Positions 10,860 to 22,600 of a stretch of 61,260 nt of DNA are shown here, in pieces. Source of the stretch: Ectocarpus siliculosus (Eukaryota; Sar; Phaeophyceae; Ectocarpales; Ectocarpaceae); NCBI GenBank assembly GCA_000310025.1, contig FN649753.1:687299-748558 (forward strand). Reading direction: 5' to 3'. The position numbers were made by a program, and so were the translations under genes. The notes beneath the pieces are model-generated. The model saw only the letters and a program-made list of their open reading frames with translations. It was not told the DNA's origin and searched no databases. Positions within the stretch are counted from its first letter, which is position 1. Every line of letters begins with the position of its first letter.

Positions 10860-13800
10860 GCTCGAGGCGAGGGATTATTCGTTTGTTTCTGTCAGTGTTC
10901 CTTGGTGTACTCCAGCAGGTACAATGGGGACGGGGGGGGGGGGTGCGGACCGCAGAGACCCCAGCGGGACGGTTTAGTTCCTGTTACGTGGGGGCGGGCT
11001 CAATTCAGTTTCATCGGTTGCCCGGCTCGTCCGCCGAGCCTTGGAAAGGGGGAGATGCGCACACTCGTGCTACTGATCGGTGACAACTTTCGTAGGCTCT
11101 TCCGTCCCATTCCTAGCGCGCGTCATTTCGCAACGGTTGGAAGAGGCGCACGGGTGCGCTCGTTTGTTTTGCTCTCGTCGCCTCTTTCTCTCGATTGCCG
11201 GGGGTTGGTAGGGACTACTGTACACGGCCGTGTTTCTTGTTTCGGCTCGAGAACCAAGAGGACCGTGTATGTTCTGATGGGAGTTGGTGGGAAAACATGG
11301 TGCGGGTGGTCGAGAACGGCTTGATTTTTTTTCTAGATTTTTTTTTTTTGCACTTCGACTCGACGAGCAGCTTGAAAGTCCTCTCGTTTTTTTTTTAATA
11401 TATATGCCTTCCGTTTTTTTTCTTCATCTTGCGACGAAAAGAAATAAAAATCGTTCTTTGGAGGGCGACAATAGTACGCTGGCGAGGAAAAAAGATGATG
11501 GGCTGGGGGAGAGAGAGGCGTGAGATAGACGGGGAAAACACGGTGGGGTCGTGAAAGAGTGAGGGCGAGGCAGAGATAATTGATCGCCACGGTCCGATCC
11601 CTTGAAACGCACGCCGCCATCCAGTGGAGTACATGGGTGATGTATTTTGGGCTATAGTGGGAAGCTCGCAGCGATTAATTTTGAAAAATGTGTTTGGTGG
11701 AGAAATCAGTCTTGTGGGGGCCATATAGATGCTGGCGCTGGATACTCTTGCGGTGTTCCGCAATGGGTATTATGAGAGAGGTCATCATTGTATTGGTATT
11801 CAGGGTGGTTGGGTTAATTTTGTTTTGCGGTTTTGGTGTCAGGTGCGGTGACGGTAGCGGCTTGGCGCGTCACGCACACACACACAAGTGAAACTGCATT
11901 CCACGAAGGCATTCCACGACAGATGAACGATTCAGGCAGGCGGCACCCTTTATGTGCGAATCGCTTTCGTTGTGGAGCTTTTTTTTTTCATTAGGGCCTG
12001 CTCGACTTTATTCATGATCCTGTTGTGAAAGCGTGATGGAGAATACTCCTGTGCGACCTCCCTGTCCGTGTGACCCTGGCTCTGGTGGCCTCTCGTACAT
12101 ACTTTTTGGACGACGTCCAAATAATTTCGGATTGTGCATGTGCTCCCTCCTGAGGAGGCTCATGAAAATACAGTGTGATCAAGGGGTGATGCACGATGAA
12201 AATTGCAGGGAGCAGGACCAACCCACAGCTGGCTTCCAGCTACACGAGGTGACGTTTCCAAAGTTCAGCAGCTCATACACAGCTGACTGAATGTGTTTGT
12301 GACTCGAAGAGCCCAACGAAATAGAGTTTTTGTTGCAAACCTGCATACTGTAGTCTTTCAACTCACACGTGCCTTTCCGAGTGAAAGAACTCTCCGGTCC
12401 AGGGCACGGCAAATATTTTTTCTGCGTTGGTCTAAGAGTGACCTTTCCCTTCATTTCTATTTTCCGCGAGAAAAGGTAGAGCACTCCCCTCACTCGAAAC
12501 GTGCCAGAATCAGCGCTGACTGATCTGTAGTAAAATAGGACATGATCCTGATGTCCGAATGACTCGACACTTTTCCTTCGAAGGGAGAGGCCTAGACTAA
12601 GGTTAATTCCGGTGCAATTCTTCTCTACTCACGAACCACATGCAGTTCAGTATGTCCAGGGTCGTCTCCGATGTCGAGTTTTCTTTCCGTCATTCTGCTA
12701 TTGCATCATCGACTATATCCGAGTGTCCGAGGTCTTCGATAGAATTTCACAAACAAGTGTTCAAGCTTGGATTCGAAACAAAGTGCATCTGGGAATCTCA
12801 CAAGGATTGAGATGTTCACCCGGCGAACCAGGAGCTATGGTAGACGTCACGGCCGCCGTACTGCGCTCGGCCGATGACATGACCAGATTGTTGCGGGAAA
12901 CCCCTGGGCCAGAACCCATCGAAAGAAACGAAAGAAGCGTCAGCAATTGAGCGGCACGAGGTTCGATTTCACACCCTCGCGAAGAGTATTTTTCACTAGC
13001 CAACAGAATGAACATTTCCTTTGGCTGTTCTGGTATACTTCATATCTTGAATGTTCACCAATTTGTGTGAGCTATTATGCTCACATAGGGAGTTCAGAAT
13101 CTGGGCTAAACACTACCGGAATATGTGTGGACTACATACGTGCCTGCATAGTTATTCAGCTATTCGTTTGACCTCTCATCGTCGAACGCGCTTCTTGCTC
13201 ATTCGTGAGCTACGGTGAATTTTCGGTGAAAATATCAAGTCCTGTCTATAACCAATATCCACATGCCGTCGAAAGCGTTTCTTGTTCATACGTGGGTGAA
13301 CTACGGCGAATGTTTGTGGAAGGTTCTCCCTTAATGTTTATGGGTCTATCACCGCACTTCGCCGAAAGCGTTTTCTTGTTTATAAGTGAACAATTGTGGG
13401 TATTTGATCAAAATTTCACAACTGCTAGATCAAGGAGTGATCTTGTTCAAGCCCCCTGTATTCTCGGTACCACAAGAAAGCCGCGCGATGAAGTTTATTA
13501 TGCGTCGAGATATCTCTTGGTGGCTGGGGTGGGCAAGTCGAAGTTTCCACTCCATGGCGCGCAAAAGGATATTTTTCAATCAATGAAACGATATTTGTGC
13601 TCTCCACACCTATCTCCCTCTCTCACTCCTCCACACACAAATTCTTTCTTCGAACCCATCGATGATACGGTGCGCGGTTCATTGACTACCGTCAAGAACA
13701 TGAGGGAGCCGACGGAAGAAAAGGAAAGTGTTGCAATAAGTGAATTGAACCGCACCAATCACCCGAGTGAGAGAGAGCGCGGGGTGGAGAGGAAGGAGGC

Positions 13801-16020
13801 GAGAGCGGGGCAAGGAAGGGAGAGAAACAGAGAGAGGGGGAAGTGACCAAACAACGGTGGAACGTGGGGAGCAAAGTGCAATACGGCATTCATTCGGGGT
13901 GCGATGCTTACGAAAAATCCCGTCAGCGCCTTTACAAGAGGACTTGGTCTACCGAGTCGCAGGCCGTGTGGAGCAGGTACATGCACCTCTGGGTCTTTCT
14001 TTATCGACGAGGTTGGAGTGGGCTAGCCACTGTGGCTAGCCACTGTGCTTAAAACACGTACAGGAGGTATATAGATAACCCAGGGTGAAGATCGTACATT
14101 CTTTCCTGTAGTCTACAGTAGACGTGTCCGTCCGCATCTACAACTGTATGCACTGCTGTGCTCCCGAGGACTCACTTTGCCATTGGCGATGTCTTCAATA
14201 CTGCTGTGTACACCGGCGTGTCAAACGACTGAGATTCCTTGCTCGACTCGGTCGCTTCGTTTGGGGCACGTTTGATCGCGTTCGGTCTTGCCGATCCCCA
14301 TCCCGAGGATATCCCATTCACGCACTGGACGTTCTGAATGAATCCAGATGCGGTGCACTCACTCTTGGGGGCGTGGTTGTTCAGTTCGATTTGCTCTACG
14401 GGGATGTAACGAGAGTGCCTGGCCCGTTTCAGGTTGTCATCACCGGAACAGCCTGTAGCGTCTCCGCATGCCGTAAGTGACGCGGGTCAAGAACGGCGTT
14501 CCGGGTGGCGCGGAGGCGGCGGCGGTGTCGCGCCGATGTCGTCTTGATCATCATGGACGATTGGAACGTGGGAGACCTGGTGCTGAATACATAGATCGCC
14601 GAAGAATCTCCTCCACTTCCGGAAGGCGCCTCCCTCACCCAGAAACACCTTGCGGCTCTTCTCGTCCTATGAATAATCGGCGTCGCATCATCTACCACAT
14701 ATTATCAAGACTCGAGTGTTCACCTACCACCCAACAAATCCTCGCCGTCATATTGGTGTTTAGGCAGGTCCCGCCACCACGTTCTTCTCCAAGTTGATCT
14801 CGATTCCCATGCTTATTGCCTTTCGCACTTTCTTTCACGCAGTTCAAGCTGCCTCCCACCACGTTGTGTCGAGGTGTTTGTCCGTTCACTTCCTGGGAGG
14901 GAGGAGAGAGTGCACTTTTTTCCTAGAAGAGCGCCCGTGAATGTGCCCAAAGTCGCACCGCTATGGCATCCTTCGCATATTGCATCGGCCTCCCTCGAGC
15001 CACACTATCAAGGCGACGGCTGCCATTTTGTCCGCATCGATCTGTACGGTGGCACTTGGGCCTGTAGGTATTTCGTGCGCAGATTTCATCTGAAGTTCGT
15101 AGAATCAGTTTTCGTGGTTTGGTGCAGGCGTGTTTATTAGGCGGCGAGATTGCGATTGAGACATTCGAATATTGTACACACAACACGCAGCAGCGACACG
15201 CCGGCGTTGACGGTGGCACGGCAGGGGCCATGAAGCGGAGCCGCAGTGGGACGAGGCAGGCGAGAGGGAAGGGTGGTAAATTGCTGCATGGGGTGGTGGC
15301 GTGCTGCACCGGTGTGACGAACACCCTCAAGGTGTGTCCAGAACTCGTTGTTCAAATCTCGGTTGACAACAGCGAAGTGCGCGCGCGGTGTCTACAGCAT
15401 ACAGCCGTAGTCTACTGCTACGGTTGGACCTTTCCACAGCAAAAAGCGACAGCGCACTGCTGTGCACAGACGAGCAATACAACACTGGCTGAATGGCTAG
15501 CTCAGCCCTTCCCGGCGGCGATTGATGCTGCGTGTGTTTTTTTCGTGGGTACAGAGGAGCTCCCCCGGGAAAGCCCGCTGTACAGAGTAGGTTGCCCCCT
15601 TCATGTGTTGTACAGCAGTACAGCTGTCCGCAGCATTGAGCAAATGACCAACGACCCAAATTGCAACCAAGAATTGGAAAATACCCTTCTTTTCACAACT
15701 GCGATCGATAGAGAGTGTAGAGTTGATCTGCTGATCTGCTCAAATAGAATTGCATATGAAAACGCGAAACAAAGATCGAGGGTAGAAATCTCGTGAGCTA
15801 ACCCTAGACTACACACGTAATTTTTCGCGCATCCCAAAAAGGTTTTCCTCCACTCACTGAAAAGACTCCACCACATCCCGTTCGATTGTGGGTATATCTC
15901 GAACGGGTAGTCTTTTTGTTTGCGTATTTCTTTTTCCTAGTGAAGTTTGAGCGTGAGAGGAATTTCTGTCCGGGTATAAGGATCTTCGAGGTATAGTATT
16001 CTGGAGATGCACGTGGAAGT
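10860..16020. other. no recognisable gene; introns or intergenic
   Basis: About 5 kb without a conserved domain. It holds poly-T tracts near 11340-11400, a purine-rich stretch near 13755-13850 and part of a dispersed repeat at 15840-15935. The longest open frame (15119-15796) has no family resemblance. Upstream exons of the BRCT gene may be hidden here. Confidence 0.5.
15840..15935. repeat. dispersed repeat, copy 1
   Basis: Resembles 33455-33545: both run from a CACT...TGAARAGACT block through GTATATCTCGA (GTATCTCGAG in copy 2) to a shared GTAGTCTTT-like end (ATAGTCTTT in copy 2). Probably an old transposon remnant. Confidence 0.5.
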
Positions 16021-16029
16021 ATCCTGGAG

Positions 16030-16093
16030 ATGTCCCCTTGGCGTCATCGAGTCGCGGCAAGTCGGTCACCGGTCAGCGCTGCGCACCAGCAGG
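16030..16093 (+). CDS. candidate 5' exon of the BRCT gene
   Basis: An ATG at 16030 opens 21 codons ending VSAAHQQ at a donor (CAG|GTGTAT) in phase 0, which fits the next exon at 16411. Joined, VSAAHQQ-EDLREKV fits the strand-helix junction of a BRCT fold. Weak: the first BRCT strand is not obvious and other upstream exons are possible. Confidence 0.25.
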
Positions 16094-16410
16094 TGTATAA
16101 GGGGTGGCGTCCTGAAACAATCATGTTGACACAGATCGAAGCTTGGCACGTCGACTGCCGTATAGCCTATGCATACATGGCGTCGATCGATCAACCTCGA
16201 TGGTTTCGATAAATAATCTTGGAGCGTGTTCTCCATGAATATGTTGACGACGACACGTTCACAGCAGGGAACGCGGTGAAAACAAGATGCACATTTTTCT
16301 TGAACGCGCGAGCGCACGGCACCAGCCACTACACCAAGGAGGCCTTTAACCACGATGGTCATATCCCGACGTTTGTTTTGTGCGTCCATTTGTTTTTGGG
16401 CGAAACGCAG

Positions 16411-16592
16411 GAGGACCTGAGGGAGAAAGTAAACGCTATGGGCGGGAGCTTCGACGTGAACCTGACCATGAGCACCACCCACCTCCTGGCGGCATCCTTG
16501 GACACAGAGAAGTACAGGGTAGCTACAGGGATGAAGGTGTGCGGGACGTTCGGCCAATGGTTTCCATATTGTTGTGGTGTGACTGTCGGCTG

Positions 16593-16628
<36 letters not shown>

Positions 16629-19600
16629 ATGGTGATGCTGTTGTTGTTTTTGTTGTGGTTGTTGTAGTTGTTGTCGTTGTTGGTATGGTTATTGTTGTTA
16701 TTCTTGTTGCAGATGTTGGTGTTGGTGTTGGGGGCGGTGTGGGGGTGTTGCTGTTTTCGTTGTTGGCGGTGATTGTGTGTCAAAAAGGTGTTTGCTGTTG
16801 CATGGCTTGCTTTGGTACAGAGCTCTCCGGGTTCCCGCCTCTGTGTTGCGCCACTGCACGATTGCGAGAGGGAAGCGTGCTGGTGGAGGTGCGACCTCGA
16901 CTCGAGTGCTCTTTCACAGGCACGGCGTGTTTCTGCCAGGGTCTACATGCACGAACGAGGTGGTGCTAATGACAATGCATCTCGCGTTCACGGTGAACCA
17001 ACCCTTGACCCTTTTATTGTTTTTGTTTTTTGCACCTCTCTCATTCTCTATCTACTCAAGTTGCCCGCCTTTGACGCGTTTTAGTTTTGTTCCCTCTCTC
17101 ATTCTCTGTCGACTCTCTTGCCGTCTCTGTGCCCCGCCCGCGTTCCTCGCCTTCTGTTTTCGGATTTGTTCGACCAGGGTGTTGTCGTCGTCCGACCGGA
17201 CTGGGTGATCGAGAGCTGCAGGGAGGGACGAAAGCTGCCTTGCGAGTGCCACTCACTCCCGCCTTTCGAAGGGCTTCGTATCACAATCACAGGCCTATCA
17301 ATGGGTATGTGCGGCACTGTTCGGTCTGTGATGTTTGTGCTTGTGTGTGGTATCGGTGGAAGCACTGCTGTTGCCCGGCGGTGTGATATGTCTTCCGTTG
17401 GTGTTTCACCGGCGGCCTTGCTTCTTTTTGGTGCTTTTGCCCAAACTCCAGTTCTATTTTGGCCACCGGCGGCTCTTGTTTCACTGTCTGGTTTTGTTGT
17501 TGGCGTTACGGTTGCGTTGCGGTTGTTTTCTGGGGGCGCACTACGGACAGAGGTCGCAACGCTCTACGCCGCCCCGCGCCCCGCCTTCGTATGTCCACTG
17601 CACGCCCCCCCCCCTACTGTGTTCTTTGCGTATGACTCGCAACCTCGATTCTTCCTGTGCTCGATTGGTAACCATGTTGCTGGGGTTGCGAAACGTCAGA
17701 CCGCAAGGCGGAGCTACGAGCGATGATCGAGAGCGGGGGCGGTGAATACATGGGGGCGATGGAAGCGCGCAACACCACGCACCTGGTGGCAGAGGTTTGT
17801 CGTGTGTGTTCATGCGTGTACGTAACTAGTCTCCCGCGGGAAAAAGCGTCAGAGTTCTTCGAAAATAGACCGGTGCACGGGAAAAAGAATGTTCAACGCA
17901 GTCACCTCCGGCTGAGCGTCATCGTCTCCTATTAGGTGATATTGCCCCCCCCTCCCCCCCCCCTGAGCACATTTTCTCTCAAATGATGTGGCGGCGCCCC
18001 CATCGCTCTGGGAGTGACCCTTATCGTACGAAGCTAGGCTCGGTCTCCAGAAAAAAATAGAATGAGCGCGCTCCAATGGTTGGAAGCGCAGTCGAGAGCT
18101 CGGACATGCGCCAAATGGGTCCAACTATTCCCTTCCCCTGAGTGGTCAATGGCCCGACAACAAGAGCATGCAAAACATGAGTACGCCCCCCCCGAGCCCT
18201 CAGTGCCGAAGGCCTAACGGGTCACAGATTACCGGGCGCCCCGTGACACCTGTCCATTCAAGTAACAGTCGAAGAAGGATGCTTTGGTAGGTTGTTGAAG
18301 ACGAAAGCTGGGTTCTACGCCGTCACCATGTCGCATCTTTACCATCTCCGGCGCCCCTCATTTTCTCACGCCTGGTTTTCGGTGACACAGGAAGCTACCG
18401 GCATGAAGTACGAAGCAGCCATCAGCCCCGAGTGGAACGGGAGTATCAAGGTCGTGCACAGTCGATGGCTCCAGCAGAGCCACGCCCGGAATCGTAAGTC
18501 ATTGTTGTGCTGCTCGTTGTTGTATGTGGCTGTCGCGCCTTCCGACGCAGCTGCTCTTGTTGCTGAAGCTCTTCGCAGATCCTTGTTGCTGTTGCTGCAC
18601 GACGGTGTCGTTGTGGTGTGTATATCTCGTTCGGTCAGAGGTCCGATCGCCCGCGTGGAAGCCTGCTCCCATCGTCGACATTCACCCCGCTGCACGCTCC
18701 AATCGACCCTGTTGATTCGTGTCCCCCCCCGCCCCTGCTCGCTCTCTCTCTACCAGTTCGGCTGCCTGAAGAACAGTTCCCCGTGGCACCCCGCCATGAC
18801 GAAAAACAAACGAAGGAGGAGGAAGTGGAAGAGGAGGAGGAGGAGGAGGATCAGCAAAATGACGGGAGGGAGGGGTCGTACGAAGCACCAACGCAGGATA
18901 GCGGCAAGGGACGACAGCACCAGCGGCGGCGGCCGGGTGCTGGAGCTGCATCGGCAGCGGCCGTGACATCAATAGCAGCAGCAGCAGCAGCAGCAGTAGC
19001 AGAAGCAGCAGCAGCAACAGCAACAGGTGGCCCTGCTGAGCCCTCTTCTACAGCCGCGGCCAGCTCGCGCTATCCCTGGGCAAATGGGGAAGGTGGCAAC
19101 GATGCTGCCGGCGGCGGCGGTAGACCAGAGGGAGTTCCCACCAAGGAAGAGGCGTTGGCGCTGCCGGACGGCGACTACCTCTCCGGCTGCCGCGTTATGA
19201 TCGTCGGGTTTCCCGCGGAGGCGGTGCTGCCGCTCTCGCTCCTGGTTCGGAAGGGCTGCGGGATCAGGTTAGTGGCGGTGGGGGAGGGGGGGAGTCGTTC
19301 TTTTCTTCGTAGCCATGCTTTGTCGTGGTTCGACAATAGAGCATTTTCAGAACATTTCTGGTTGTTGAGGTCGGCCTCATCGTAGATAGTATATCCGCGG
19401 GAGGTGGTAATCGCGCCGGTTCATCACCCACTCGACGGTTTTTAATCCTCAGTCGTACATGACCAGGTGGGCTTTCGCATGAGAAAACCTATCATTGTTC
19501 GCAAAACGAAAGCGAGGACACTAAGGTTTCGCCAACGAACGTTGTTTCGTGTCCGGGCGGCGGTCCTCCGGCCGTGCCGAGGCTTTTGTTTTTGTTATTT

Positions 19601-22600
19601 CATCTATTGGATCGAGGGGAACAGGAACGGCTTGTCCCGCCTGCAGCACCGTTTGTGGTTCGTGGCACCTCGTGCCTTCTCAATCACCCCCGTCTTCCAC
19701 GACTACACACTTTCTCCCCCCCCCCAATGGCGTTATCTTGTTTGGCACCTCAAACACAAGGACGATGACCAGCTTCTGGTTGTTCCATCCTTGCGAAGCG
19801 TACAGCCTGGGCCGTCGAAATCCCGGAACATTGCCCCGTCCCGGCGATACGATACGAGGTCAACGGACTTCACGACTACGGCATGCGTTTTTCAATGAAC
19901 ACGCACACACCCCCCCCGGGCCGCCCGCCGAACCCCCCCTCCTTTGAAAAATGTCAGGTACATCTCCCCGAACGAGGAACTGACCCACGTCGTCTTGGGA
20001 GACCGGGCGCTGGCCAAGCCCGAGCTGATCTCGGCGCTCGAGTCCCATCCGTGCACCCCCCCGGTGGTGCACGCGCTCTGGCTGCTGGAGACGTGCCGCG
20101 CGGGGCGGATGCTCCCGACCGATGGGTGAGCAGCGTTGGGTTCTCTCGGGGCCACCTCTTTTCCTCACATTCCGTGTGGTGTCGGTCGCCACTGTTGTTG
20201 GTGTCGTTTTCTGCTGTTTGTGTGTGAAGGCTTGCGCACGTGCGGGGGTTTGGTTGAAAGTTCGGGCGGCCGTGAGGTTTCGCTCCGGTGGTTGTGGTGG
20301 ACGTGTCCTGTTGCGACGGTGGTGGTGGTGGTGGTGGTGGTGGTGGTGCTTTTGACAAAAGGGGGTATGCCGGCGTGGGACTGGCCCCCTCGCCCAGCAG
20401 CGTTAATAAAGCTTGTCTGTTGCCCCCCCCGGCTGATTTATGTTGGTTGTACCCTTTGGTTTGTTTTTGTCGTCCCCCTCGCCCAGAAGTATTAATAGTT
20501 TGCGCCCCCCCGGCGGCGCTTTCTTTTGGTGGCATCCTTTATTTTGTTTGGTCGTGCTCTCGTCACCATCCCCGCTCTTTTGCCTCGCATACATGCCCAT
20601 GCTGAGCTTTCGCGGCGGCCCTTTTGATCGTGTCGTGCGTGTCCCCGCACCCGTCTCGCCTTTTCCGATCAACGCATCCGGCCCCCCAAACTCACACCTG
20701 ACGCGCGCGAACACCAACAGGTACTTGAACCGGCCAACGGCTGCTCGGGAGAGGAACCGCGCAGCTGCTGGCAGTGGCGGCGGCGGCGGCAGCGGTGGCG
20801 GCGGCGGTGACGGTGGAGGAAGGGGCGGGGGCGGAGGGAGCGGCGGCCGCGGGTCCAGTGGGCGGAGGTTTGGAGTAGGCGCCAACAGGTCGATCGGTGG
20901 CGGTGGCGACGGTGGCGGGGGCGGTGGCGACAGCGGCGGCCACGCGGGTGACCCTCCCAAGAAGGGCAACAAAGCTGGCGGCCGGGGGGCGGGAGGGGGG
21001 AAGGAGACGGCGAGGATGGGTCACGGCAGCTCCGACGTATTTGGCAGCGGTGGGGACGAAAGTTGTGGCGATGGTTTGCGAGACTTAACGAAGGGGGCGA
21101 AAGGCGCCGCGGGATCGCTTCACGATCGGAGCGTTGTGAGTGGCACCGGTGTCAGCGCTGGCGCCAAAGTCGGAGGTCAAGCTGGGATCAGAAATGCGCC
21201 GTTCCCAGCGGGGGAGGCAACGCCAACCGCATGGGACTCATCCGCAGCGCGAGCGGCGGCTGCGTCAGTCCAAGAGCTCGTATCAGCATCGGAAGCGATA
21301 CCGACGTCCGCGGCGAAAGCAGCACCAGCCCCTTCAGCGAGAGATGATATATTGACCATCGTAACCGACACGCCTTGTCCAGGCATTCCCAAGAGGAAGA
21401 AATCCGAGGAGAAGGAGGAGGAGGGGGAGGAGCTGGACGAAGACGGCGCAAGGCCGGCCCCGCGAGGACCTCGAACGCCAAAGCGACGGAGAACGACGAC
21501 ACTAGGAGGCCCCGTTGACAGCGGCAAGTGTTCGGCCGGCGGGGGAAGTACTAGCGGGAACAGCGGGAGAATCAGCACCAGCAGCGATGGCGGCGGCGGA
21601 GGGGAGGGTGCAGTCCGGGGGAGTATCAGCGGGAACCGAGGGGGCGACGGGGGCGGTGATGGTCGTAGGAAGCGCCGGCAACCTTCGTCGTCGATGTTCC
21701 GCGGGCGAGTTTTCGTCGTTCACGGAACCGGGCTAGGGAAGGAAGAGGAAGCGAGGATGGCGGGTCTCGTTGCAAGGTGCGTTCCCATCACCCGCTCTTT
21801 GGATTCGGCCACTTCAGTTATATTGTTTGTTGCAGCTACGCCGTCGTGTGGTACTTGCGTAGCAGCCACTTCCTTGCGGCTGCACCGACGTCGGGTATTT
21901 GTGTGGCTGTCACGGGCTGTTGTTGTTTCCTTTTGCTTGTTGCTCCTTTTGCTTGTTGCGGTGCGTCATTGCAGGGGGTGCATTGGGGGTGGAGGGAGTT
22001 TTCGAAGAATGGTACGATCGGCCCACACACAACAAAATTGACGTAGAAAAATATAGTACACCGAACTGTATTAGCATTGTTTTATTTCAATTTTTGTAGA
22101 TTCTTTTTATCAACACTACCGCTGTGTTCCTCGTTCAATCGTCGCTGGGCTAAGGGGCAAGAGACTGAAAGCGAGCTCAGCGGTGTCGTTTCGTGCCTGC
22201 CGCCAAGAACCCCCACAAAAGCTCACGGCAATGACCACACCCGCTCCATGTTGGTCGCAGCCCCCTTGCATGAAGTATGTATGTGTCTTCACGGCACGTG
22301 CAGTCACGTTCGATCCATTTTCTTGTGGAAAACAGGGATCTTCACGTCGGCACAAGCGCTGTCACGATATATGGGGTGTGATGTGAGACAAGTTACCAAT
22401 CCCCGTCACGGTGACGGCCTGTTGGTTCCAGGAAATCACACGTCGTGCTCCTTTTTCTCCGTCTTGGTACAGACATCCCACGTTGTATGTCTACAGTACT
22501 CTTCTTCTTCATGTCCAAGGCATGTTAAGGGCTATGGTCGCTTTCCAAGCGCGCAAAAAAAAACAAGAACAGCAGTTGACTCGTGCTCCAGGAAAATGCT

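Noticed and set aside
14380-14472. PFQVVITGTACS as the first strand of BRCT-A
   Set aside because: Its donor leaves phase 1 while exon 16411 needs phase 0, so at least one more unseen exon would be required.
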